NCBI GenBank assembly: GCA_947037115.1
Contig: CAMQTN010000014.1
Span: 1-44,330, forward strand
DNA: 44,330 nt
Direction: 5' to 3'
Source: an uncultured Lachnospiraceae bacterium
Lineage (GTDB): Bacteria > Bacillota > Clostridia > Lachnospirales > Lachnospiraceae
Both the position numbers and the translations under genes were made by a program. Below the pieces are notes generated by a model, which saw only the letters and a program-made list of their open reading frames with translations, had not been told where the DNA came from and did no database searches. This document shows positions 1 to 5,952 of this stretch, piece after piece. Positions within the stretch are counted from its first letter, which is position 1. Each line of letters starts with the position of its first letter.

Positions 1-46
1 AGATGAGCGCTAGTCTCGTGGGCTCGGAGATGTGTATAAGAGACAG
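1..46. other. Nextera adapter and index at the left end (not genomic)
   Basis: Bases 13-46 match the Illumina Nextera read-2 transposase adapter, ending with the 19-base mosaic end. Bases 1-4 match the end of P7 and bases 5-12 (gagcgcta) sit where the i7 index belongs. This is library sequence that was not trimmed before assembly. Genomic sequence starts at 47. Confidence 0.97.
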
Positions 47-48
47 TT

Positions 49-168
49 TATATTATTAATAGCGAAAAACAGGAAGTTTATGTTTTGCGTGTTATTAAAG
101 ATTTGATGAACTGGGGAAAGATATTGAATAGGACAAAGATATATCATTTTTCGAGTTACGATAAATAA
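49..168 (+). CDS. RelE/ParE-like toxin, C-terminal fragment
   Basis: An open frame runs from the contig edge to a TAA at 166-168 and encodes about 39 residues with no start inside the window. It contains EVYVLRVIKDLMNWGKIL, which resembles the C-terminal strand and helix of RelE/ParE-superfamily toxins (pattern VYVLRV...DW..IL). These toxins are small mRNA interferases or gyrase poisons normally encoded just downstream of their antitoxin, which would lie off the contig. The start and the catalytic region are missing, so family membership rests on this short motif only. A hairpin follows at 185-212. Confidence 0.45.
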   Translation, partial: YIINSEKQEVYVLRVIKDLMNWGKILNRTKIYHFSSYDK

Positions 169-184
169 ATGTGGTTAAAATAAT

Positions 185-212
185 GCCTCCAAGTCAAATT
201 TGATTTGGGGGC
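185..212 (+). terminator. Hairpin after the toxin fragment, possible terminator
   Basis: Near-perfect inverted repeat: GCCTCCAAGTCAAA is followed directly by an arm that pairs at 12 of 14 positions. Only a short TTT follows, so termination is plausible but weakly supported. Confidence 0.4.
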
Positions 213-527
213 TTTCGTCTGCCCATTTCATTTTCGGAGAACCTACCCGAAAACAGCAAACTATGGTAAAATTGCAGTTAGCAGCAAATGCCACAGCAAA
301 GAGCAGATCACAAATCAAGCCGAAGCCAGTCAAGGGCTTGTCTATAAACACAATTCTTATCTTTTCTATGGCAGATGCACTAGGATGCAGTATCCATATT
401 TCTGGTTCCAAGCGGAGCCAGAGCATCATAAAAATCCAAGACTTAACGAATAAGTCACGGAAAGGTACATCTTTATTGCACACTCGTGGCATACGGTAAT
501 GATGATTTTAGGAAAAGAGGAATAAAT
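213..527. other. No gene recognised
   Basis: This stretch is open in several frames on both strands, but no frame has a ribosome site, a recognisable domain or a consistent coding character. It may be decayed coding sequence. The ribosome site of the GNAT gene (GAGGAA) lies at its right end. Confidence 0.4.
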
Positions 528-1001
528 ATGATGAAAGTTATCCCATTTGAAGAAAGATACAGGCAGGACTTTATTGATTTTAATACTGACTGGATTGTTT
601 CAAATTTCGGCTTTTTGGAAGAACATGACAAAGAAACATTTGATAAAATTGATAAGGAGTTAGAAACGGGAGCTATGATTTTTTTTGCTGTTGAAAACGA
701 TGTAGCACTGGCCACATGTATGGCAATGCCCATGGAGGGAACGACATGGGAGATTTGCAAATTTGGTTCGAATAAAAATGTTCCGCATAAGGGTGCGGGA
801 AGCGCGGTATTTGAAGCGGCAATGGAGTGGGCTTTAAATCATGGTGCGGACAGACTTTTTATTCTCTCAAACAGCAAATTAAAGCCGGCCCTCCACATTT
901 ATGAAAAATTCGGCTTCAAAGAGATTAAACTTGAAAATTATGAATATATCAGGGGAGATATTGCATTTGAATATGTGAAAGAGGGGACAAAAGAATCGTA
1001 A
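528..1001 (+). CDS. GNAT family N-acetyltransferase
   Basis: 157 residues, the usual size of a single GNAT domain. GNAT enzymes move an acetyl group from acetyl-CoA to an amine; the substrate cannot be read from the sequence. The acetyl-CoA loop is seen as HKGAGSAVFEAAMEWA, a variant of the Q/RxxGxG/A motif, followed by the typical C-terminal pattern HIYEKFGFKEI. The start is the first of two adjacent ATGs, 7 bases after GAGGAA; an upstream GTG at 486 is in frame but has no ribosome site. The gene stands alone, after an unassigned region and before a poor-quality reading frame. Base composition is more AT-rich than most of the window, which may indicate a different history from the core genes to the right. 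Confidence 0.85.
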   Translation: MMKVIPFEERYRQDFIDFNTDWIVSNFGFLEEHDKETFDKIDKELETGAMIFFAVENDVALATCMAMPMEGTTWEICKFGSNKNVPHKGAGSAVFEAAMEWALNHGADRLFILSNSKLKPALHIYEKFGFKEIKLENYEYIRGDIAFEYVKEGTKES

Positions 1002-1042
1002 AGCAGAAAAAATGTCTGATAAATAGGGTAAAAAAGATCGTA

Positions 1043-1283
1043 TTGACAGGTCTGCTGTTACTGCTGCCCGTAGTGATGGCTGGTTTTATTTTTGTTCCTG
1101 CTCTCAAAAAGGCTCTGCATCTGGATTTTTCGCGGGAATATCGAAACGTGCAGGCAGTGGAGCAAATCCGGTTCCGGGATAACTGGAGCGGCAGAGTTTA
1201 CAAAAGATGTTTCTGGGGACTCGTTTCCGTGGGGCGGAGTGAGAAAAGCCCGGGAATGGTTTGAGGTGTACTGGGAGGGGTAA
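1043..1283 (+). pseudogene. Possible remnant of a small membrane or secreted protein gene
   Basis: A frame entered at a TTG (1043) encodes a hydrophobic segment (LTGLLLLLPVVMAGFIFVPA) followed by a charged stretch to about 1190. From there the +1 frame gives a more protein-like tail ending GVRKAREWFEVYWEG at 1283, while the first frame turns into arginine- and serine-rich sequence. A frameshift in a once longer gene would explain this. No ribosome site or family is recognised, so this is a guess from reading-frame character. Confidence 0.22.
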
Positions 1284-1327
1284 CGATACACCCAAAGGAG
1301 TACAAATAATTAAAACTTTTTGTGAGG

Positions 1328-1356
1328 TTGTATTTTTTATTGGCGGAATGTAAAAT
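1328..1356 (+). promoter_or_regulatory. Sigma-A-type promoter for the CD3324/RNHCP pair
   Basis: TTGTAT (1328-1333), a 17-base spacer and TAAAAT (1351-1356). Transcription would begin near 1363, giving a leader of about 140 bases before the gene at 1504. Confidence 0.6.
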
Positions 1357-1377
1357 AGAAGCGTAAGAAGAGGTCAG

Positions 1378-1428
1378 ATGTTTTGCGGAAAGAATGGAGG
1401 TGCTTTTTTGACCACGGTAGCAGCATAG
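1378..1428 (+). CDS. Possible 16-residue leader peptide
   Basis: ATG at 1378 follows AAGAAGAGG by four bases, and the frame ends at TAG 1426-1428 after MFCGKNGGAFLTTVAA. It lies inside the leader of the next operon, and its stop codon abuts the long inverted repeat that starts at 1429. That layout resembles translated leader peptides that control attenuation, but there is no evidence that it is translated. A second possible start is the TTG at 1408 after GGAGGT, in the same frame. Confidence 0.3.
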   Translation: MFCGKNGGAFLTTVAA

Positions 1429-1495
1429 CAATGGCTATGACTTTACGAATATAAATAGTGATAGCCATTGTGTTTCCTAAAGAAAACATATTAGG
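1429..1495 (+). promoter_or_regulatory. Structured leader: two inverted repeats before the CD3324-like gene
   Basis: A perfect 10-base inverted repeat, CAATGGCTAT (1429-1438) with ATAGCCATTG (1461-1470), encloses a 22-base loop. A second, smaller one, CCTAA (1476-1480) with TTAGG (1491-1495), overlaps the AGGAGG ribosome site of the gene at 1504 and could mask it. No U-run follows, so control of translation is more likely than simple termination. The function is inferred. Confidence 0.45.
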
Positions 1496-1503
1496 AGGCA
1501 GCT

Positions 1504-1800
1504 ATGAGCTATAAACGGGCAGATGAGATTCTGCCGGAAAACATTCTGGAGATCCTGCAAAGTTATGTGAGCGGCGAAGCGATTTATGTGCCTAAGAAAA
1601 AGGAGTGCAGAAAAAGATGGGGTTCGTCCACAGGTGTGAACGAAAAACTTCGGATCAGAAACGAACAGATTTTTGATCAGCATCGGAGAGGCGCTTCAAC
1701 AAAGGAATTAGCGCTGCGGTATTATTTGACGGAAAAGAGCATACAGAGGATTCTCAGGGAAATGCAAATGAAACCTCCTAAAGGACGAAAGAAATTCTGA
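1504..1800 (+). CDS. CD3324-family small protein, Mor-like helix-turn-helix
   Basis: 98 residues. It resembles a widespread clostridial family (CD3324 type) related to the DNA-binding half of Mor phage activators. The N-terminus (ADEILPENILEILQSYV) forms the short helices typical of the family, followed by the YVPKKKECRKRWG motif. The C-terminal third (TKELALRYYLTEKSIQRILRE) reads as a helix-turn-helix. It is probably a cytoplasmic transcriptional regulator; the target is unknown. The start follows AGGAGG by six bases. It lies 16 bases before the RNHCP gene and shares its promoter at 1328. The family name is remembered from sequence similarity and was not searched. Confidence 0.7.
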   Translation: MSYKRADEILPENILEILQSYVSGEAIYVPKKKECRKRWGSSTGVNEKLRIRNEQIFDQHRRGASTKELALRYYLTEKSIQRILREMQMKPPKGRKKF

Positions 1801-1816
1801 TCAGGAGGGTTTACAA

Positions 1817-2242
1817 TTGAATAGGGAAAATAAAAGGAAAACCTTTGAAAAAGGATATTACAAAAATCATGCCTGCAATGAAAGTTTTGTGTGTAAAGTC
1901 TGCGGTCGGCAAGTGATACCGGACGGCGCGGGCAGCAGGCATAGAAACCATTGCCCGAACTGCCTGACGAGCCTGCATGTGGATGTGGAGCCGGGTGACC
2001 GTGCTTCGGACTGCGGCGGTTACATGGAACCTGTAGCTGTATGGGTCAGGAAAAACGGGGAGTGGGCGGTCATACACCGATGCCGCCAGTGCGGCCAGAT
2101 GAGCTCTAACAGGATCGCGGCGGATGATAATCCTATGAAGCTAATGTCCATTGCGATGAGGCCGCTTACGACATCGCCGTTTCCGATCGAACGGATCGAG
2201 GAGATGACAAGATTGATGGGTGGCGCGGGCAGTATGTCCTAG
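1817..2242 (+). CDS. RNHCP-domain zinc-ribbon protein
   Basis: 141 residues with the signature RHRNHCPNC, which names the RNHCP domain. Metal-binding pairs are visible as CKVCG near residue 26, HCPNC near 50 and CRQCG near 89, so two zinc-ribbon-like sites are likely. The family is small, cytoplasmic and of unknown function. The start is TTG at 1817, chosen because AGGAGG sits at 1803-1808 and no suitable ATG exists; a TTG start after such a strong ribosome site often limits output. It is the second gene of a two-gene unit with the CD3324-like regulator and is followed by a strong terminator. Confidence 0.8.
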   Translation: MNRENKRKTFEKGYYKNHACNESFVCKVCGRQVIPDGAGSRHRNHCPNCLTSLHVDVEPGDRASDCGGYMEPVAVWVRKNGEWAVIHRCRQCGQMSSNRIAADDNPMKLMSIAMRPLTTSPFPIERIEEMTRLMGGAGSMS

Positions 2243-2257
2243 AGCGTGAAAGTGATA

Positions 2258-2289
2258 AAAAAGAGGGAGAAAGTTCTCTCTCTTTTTTG
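2258..2289. terminator. Bidirectional rho-independent terminator
   Basis: A stem of GAGGGAGAA paired with TTCTCTCTC is flanked by an A-run on the left and a T-run on the right. It can therefore end both the RNHCP operon and the convergent apbE gene. Confidence 0.8.
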
Positions 2290-2321
2290 TTGGGGCAGCC
2301 GGAAAACGGTACCAGTTGGGT

Positions 2322-3380
2322 TTAGGGGGATTCGCTTATCACAGGGAAATTTTCGGAGACATATTGTGTGCCGTCCTTTGTAATCAAAAGATATTCCATG
2401 CCTTCACGGTCAAGATACTGCCGACCTTTTTCCAATCCCATACAAAGGCAGGAGGTGGAGAGGGCGTCCGCCTTTGTGGAGGATTCGCAGATGATGGTAA
2501 CGCTTGCCAGTTCATTGTCCACGGGATACCCGGTGGCGGTGTCGAGGACATGATGATAGAGTACGTCGTTTTCATAGAAACAGCGCTCATAGATGCCGGA
2601 AGTCACCACGGAGAGATCCCGGATCTCGATCGTGCCAAGCGTTGTGCCGCCTTCGGCAAAGGGTTCCTGGATGCCGATGCGAAAGGGGGCGCCGTCGGGT
2701 CTTTCACCGATGGTAATCACATTGCCGCCAAGACTGATACAGGCGCTCTCCACACCCTGCGAGAGCAGGTATTCTTTCAGTTTGTCGGCGATATAACCTT
2801 TGGCGATAAAACCGAGATCAATGGCGGATTCCGGGTCGCTTAAAATGACCGTATTGTAACCGACAGCGTCAGCCTCAGAGTAGAGCGCGTCACCGAAACG
2901 TATATTCTTGTAGGAGACGTGGGCGAGGGCGTCCGAAATGGCGGCGTCGTCTGGCACGTGGTGTTCTTCCTGGGAAGTGAAGTCCCAAAGTTCACTCACC
3001 GGACGGATAGTCGGGTCAACGATACCTTTCGTCATGACAGCATAATCCAACGCCGTCGACAGCAAAGCGCCGGTTTCCTCTGAGATGATGACTGGCTCTT
3101 CGCTTTTTTCGTGATTGATATTCCATACGTCGGAACCTTCCAGCGTAGCGCTGAACAAGTGCTCATATTTGTCGATCATCGCAAAGCATTCTTTGATTCT
3201 CTGCGAGCATTCCTCGCGGTTTCCCTTTTCATATAAGGTAATTTGAATTACGGTGTCGAGATAGAAACCTGTCTCTGTAACAGGTTCTGCGGTGCGGGCA
3301 CAGCCTGTCAGGCAAAATAGAGAGAATATAAGTGATGATATAAAAGCCAGTATGGATGGCAGTCTGTGATTTCTTTTCAT
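2322..3380 (-). CDS. apbE: FAD:protein FMN transferase, ApbE lipoprotein
   Basis: 352 residues. ApbE cuts FAD and attaches the FMN part to a threonine or serine of target proteins such as Rnf/Nqr subunits and secreted flavoproteins; it acts outside the membrane. A lipoprotein signal is visible: positively charged start, hydrophobic core and lipobox LTGC with the lipidated cysteine at residue 27. Family motifs follow in order: TGFYLDTVIQITLY, DLGFIAKGYIAD, SLGGNV, SVVTSGIYERCF, HHVLDTATGYP, and the metal-binding end ESSTKADALST. No flavinylated partner is encoded in the window, so its substrate is elsewhere. It is divergent from the response regulator gene at 3552, with a palindromic promoter region between them. 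Confidence 0.95.
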   Translation of the reverse strand: MKRNHRLPSILAFISSLIFSLFCLTGCARTAEPVTETGFYLDTVIQITLYEKGNREECSQRIKECFAMIDKYEHLFSATLEGSDVWNINHEKSEEPVIISEETGALLSTALDYAVMTKGIVDPTIRPVSELWDFTSQEEHHVPDDAAISDALAHVSYKNIRFGDALYSEADAVGYNTVILSDPESAIDLGFIAKGYIADKLKEYLLSQGVESACISLGGNVITIGERPDGAPFRIGIQEPFAEGGTTLGTIEIRDLSVVTSGIYERCFYENDVLYHHVLDTATGYPVDNELASVTIICESSTKADALSTSCLCMGLEKGRQYLDREGMEYLLITKDGTQYVSENFPVISESP

Positions 3381-3426
3381 CTGTTATGTCGGCTCCTGAT
3401 TTTAATAGTTTGCTTTTCTTCTGCGA

Positions 3427-3517
3427 ACATTATATCATGAATCAGAGATTCATGATCGCCATTCGCCGTTCGTCGAATATGCAGGCATACTCTCCTCACT
3501 AACGCTCATTATATCAT
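3427..3517 (-). promoter_or_regulatory. apbE promoter region with palindrome
   Basis: The sequence CATTATATCAT occurs twice (3428-3438 and 3507-3517). Read on the minus strand each copy gives a consensus TATAAT toward apbE. A perfect 9-base palindrome, ATCATGAAT (3434-3442) with ATTCATGAT (3448-3456), overlaps the first -10 and could be an operator. Matching -35 boxes are weak. Confidence 0.4.
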
Positions 3518-3551
3518 AAAACTCAGTAAACCATAGGAAGGAAATGGTGAA

Positions 3552-4223
3552 ATGATAGAGATCTATTACATCGAAGACGATGAAACCATCGGAAAGACAG
3601 TGAAGGAATATCTGTGTGGGAAGGGCTGTTCGGTCTTTCTCTTTGGTACACTGGAGGACGCAGGAAAGGCGTTTTTAAAACATGTTCCGGGTATTGTGCT
3701 GATTGACTGGAATATGCCGGACGGCATGGGAGATGGTTTTTGCAGATGGGTACGCGCCAGATGGAACGATGTGCCGATTATTTTCCTGACAGTCCGAAAT
3801 GATACCCATGATATTGTTTCCGGATTTGAGAATGGGGCGGATGATTATGTGACAAAACCTTTTGAACTGGAGGTTTTGTATTCCCGTATCGGTGCGTTGC
3901 TGCGCAGGACAGGAAATGTACAGAAACGTTATCTTTCCTGCGGTTCTGTCTGCATTGACACGGACAGGATGGCGGTTTTCTGCGGGAAAGAGGAAATAGC
4001 TGTCAGCCAGGCGGAATACCGGCTTTTACAGATTTTGTTGGAAAACAAAGGAAAAACTGTTACGAGAGAGCGGCTTCTTATGCAAATATGGGATAACAAC
4101 GGGAATTATGTCAATGATAATACGTTGACCGTGACCATGAAACGGCTGAGGGAAAAGCTTCACCATCCGCTCTGCCTAAAGACAATCCGAAGTTTTGGCT
4201 ATCGCATGGAGGATGAAATATGA
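3552..4223 (+). CDS. OmpR-family response regulator (Bce-type module 1)
   Basis: 223 residues. The receiver domain shows the acidic pair D9/D10, phosphoacceptor D52 (IDWNMPDG), T80 and K102 (DYVTKPF). A C-terminal winged helix (about 125-223) carries LLQILLENKGKTVTRERLL and the conserved RLREKL and RSFGYRM elements. When phosphorylated by the adjoining kinase it should bind direct repeats and activate transcription. The obvious target is the promoter at 5112-5143, ahead of the ABC genes. The start follows AGGAAGGA. The stop overlaps the kinase start by four bases, so the two are made together. Confidence 0.93.
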   Translation: MIEIYYIEDDETIGKTVKEYLCGKGCSVFLFGTLEDAGKAFLKHVPGIVLIDWNMPDGMGDGFCRWVRARWNDVPIIFLTVRNDTHDIVSGFENGADDYVTKPFELEVLYSRIGALLRRTGNVQKRYLSCGSVCIDTDRMAVFCGKEEIAVSQAEYRLLQILLENKGKTVTRERLLMQIWDNNGNYVNDNTLTVTMKRLREKLHHPLCLKTIRSFGYRMEDEI

Positions 4224-5119
4224 TTGTCTGGTTTGTAATTCCGGGACTTTTGACGGGCGGTATCCTGTTCTTTTTTTCCTTCTGGTATTGGCGCAGGAAA
4301 TTGACAGCGCGCATTCAAACATTAACGGAGTATCTGGAGAAGATAAACACGGGCGGACAGGGATTGCTTTTTGATACTTCGGAAGATGAATTTTCCGGAC
4401 TGCAGGATGAGATTTATAAAACGGTAACGACACTTTACCAGACAAGGGATACCGCACTTGAGGCACGCAATCTCTTTGCGGAAAATCTTGCCAACATTGC
4501 CCATCAGCTTAAAACGCCGATAACCGCTATTTCCCTGTCAGTCCAGATGGCGGAGGCGGAGCCTGGAGGACCCTGTTTATCGGGGATAGAACGGCAGATC
4601 AGCAGACTTACCCATCTGGAAGAAGCGCTGCTTTTATTATCCCGCATCGATGCGGGGACGCTTGCACTGGACAGGAGGCCGACGGATGTTTTTACCCTGC
4701 TGACGCTGGCGGCTGACAATTTATATGAATTATCCCTGCAGGCAGGCATTTTGATTGATGTGCCGGAGCTGGGAGAGACAGATATCAACGTGGATCTGGA
4801 CTGGACGATGGAGGCAGTCATGAATCTGATGAAAAACTGCATGGAAGCGGCAGAAGCGGGTACGGTAGTCCACTGCTCCTATGAAAAAAATCCGCTCTAT
4901 GTGGAGATACGGATATGGGATGAGGGGCAGGGATTTGCGAAGGAGGATATTCCCCGTCTGTTTGACCGGTTTTACCGGGGAAAGAAAGCAAAAGGTTCCG
5001 GGATCGGCATCGGCCTTTCGCTCTCAAAAGCAATCATCGAAATGCAGGATGGAATCATCCGTGCCTACAATCTGCCAGGCGGCGGCGCCTGCTTTGAAAT
5101 TCATTTTTACAGTCACTGA
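4220..5119 (+). CDS. Small sensor histidine kinase (Bce-type module 1)
   Basis: 299 residues with almost no extracellular part. One strong hydrophobic segment (residues 2-24) is followed directly by basic residues and a coiled helix. The phosphorylated histidine is H95 in NIAHQLKTP; the ATP-binding domain shows the N box (NLMKNCMEAAE), DEGQGF, a phenylalanine box (LFDRFYRG) and GIGIGLSLS. Kinases that lack a sensing domain and sit beside a BceAB-type transporter usually read the state of the transporter itself; that is the likely input here. Only one membrane segment is clear, where BceS proteins have two. The end of the gene overlaps the first promoter repeat of the ABC genes. Confidence 0.92.
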   Translation: MIVWFVIPGLLTGGILFFFSFWYWRRKLTARIQTLTEYLEKINTGGQGLLFDTSEDEFSGLQDEIYKTVTTLYQTRDTALEARNLFAENLANIAHQLKTPITAISLSVQMAEAEPGGPCLSGIERQISRLTHLEEALLLLSRIDAGTLALDRRPTDVFTLLTLAADNLYELSLQAGILIDVPELGETDINVDLDWTMEAVMNLMKNCMEAAEAGTVVHCSYEKNPLYVEIRIWDEGQGFAKEDIPRLFDRFYRGKKAKGSGIGIGLSLSKAIIEMQDGIIRAYNLPGGGACFEIHFYSH

Positions 5120-5143
5120 GATGTCACTTTTCTTTGCTATAAT
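5112..5143 (+). promoter_or_regulatory. Promoter with tandem repeats for the ABC genes of module 1
   Basis: GTCACT occurs at 5112-5117 and again at 5123-5128, exactly 11 bases apart. Nine bases later comes an extended -10 (TGCTATAAT, TATAAT at 5138-5143). No -35 box is present at the proper place. This arrangement is typical of promoters activated by PhoB/OmpR-type regulators bound to direct repeats. The regulator at 3552 is the likely activator. Confidence 0.55.
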
Positions 5144-5144
5144 A

Positions 5145-5241
5145 GACGCAAGCTCAGCAGCTTGCGTCGCAAGAACTGCTGCACAATTCTTGTTGGCATT
5201 GCCTGGGCTTACAGCTTCTGTGGCCCTAATATCGTGGCCAC
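5145..5241 (+). promoter_or_regulatory. Hairpin-rich leader of the ABC operon
   Basis: Directly after the -10 box is a perfect 10-base inverted repeat, GACGCAAGCT (5145-5154) with AGCTTGCGTC (5159-5168). Smaller repeats follow: CAAGAA/TTCTTG starting at 5170, and GTGGCC/GGCCAC at 5220-5241. The untranslated leader is about 115 bases. The first stem could stabilise the RNA or serve as an operator; nothing in it looks like a known riboswitch. Confidence 0.4.
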
Positions 5242-5266
5242 AAAGAAAAAAGGAGGAGTTGACAGC

Positions 5267-5947
5267 ATGGAAATACTCAAATGTGACGGTGTTGAAAAAG
5301 TATTTGGAAAAGGGGAGAATCAGGTTAACGCTTTGTGTGGAATCGATCTGTCTGTTGAGAAGGGAGAGTTTGTCGCAGTGGTCGGGGCGTCCGGCTCCGG
5401 GAAATCAACGCTTCTGCATATTCTGGGCAGCGTGGACAGGCCGACGAAGGGGAGCGTTACGGTGGACGGCGTTTGTATCGATAAGCTGAATGCCAGGGAA
5501 GCCGCAGTTTTCAGGAGAAGAAAGGTTGGACTGGTGTATCAGTTTTATAATCTGATTCCGACCCTGACAGTGGAAAAAAACATTCTTATGCCGATGCTTC
5601 TCGACAAGAGAAAGCCGGATGCGGCATATTTTGAAACAATTGTAAATACTTTGGGAATCGCGGATAAAATGGAAAGTCTTCCCGGCCAGCTATCCGGAGG
5701 ACAGCAGCAGCGGGCGGCAATCGCCAGATCCCTGATTTACCGCCCGGCGATTCTTCTGGCCGATGAACCGACGGGAAACCTTGACCGGAAAAATGCCAGG
5801 GAAATTATGGATCTTTTAAAATTGTCACACCGCAATTTAAAACAGACAATTGTGCTGATCACCCATGACGAAAACATTGCGCTGGAAGCGGAGCGTATTG
5901 TGACGATAGAAGACGGCAGAATTGTAAGCGACCAGAAAAGGAGGTGA
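5267..5947 (+). CDS. ABC transporter ATP-binding protein (BceA/MacB type)
   Basis: 226 residues. It drives the adjoining permease by ATP hydrolysis. Motifs are intact: Walker A GASGSGKST (about residues 39-47), Q-loop at VYQFYN, signature LSGGQQQR, Walker B ILLADEPTGNLD and switch histidine in ITHDE. The SGGQQQR and DEPTGNLD forms are typical of the MacB/LolD/BceA branch, which moves peptides or lipids out of the membrane rather than across it. The start follows AGGAGG; an upstream in-frame ATG would add 35 residues of non-family sequence and is rejected. The stop lies six bases before the permease ATG. Confidence 0.95.
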   Translation: MEILKCDGVEKVFGKGENQVNALCGIDLSVEKGEFVAVVGASGSGKSTLLHILGSVDRPTKGSVTVDGVCIDKLNAREAAVFRRRKVGLVYQFYNLIPTLTVEKNILMPMLLDKRKPDAAYFETIVNTLGIADKMESLPGQLSGGQQQRAAIARSLIYRPAILLADEPTGNLDRKNAREIMDLLKLSHRNLKQTIVLITHDENIALEAERIVTIEDGRIVSDQKRR

Positions 5948-5952
5948 GCGGG

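Noticed and set aside
175..499. Overlapping open frames of 80-105 codons on both strands
   Set aside because: None has a ribosome site or a recognisable domain, and their overlap on both strands is expected by chance.
1429..1470. Inverted repeat as the end of an insertion sequence
   Set aside because: No transposase gene or target duplication is present and the repeat lies in a well-formed operon leader.
2322..3380. ApbE as part of a local flavin-based electron transport system
   Set aside because: No Rnf, Nqr or FMN-binding-domain gene is present in the window, so only the modifying enzyme can be claimed.
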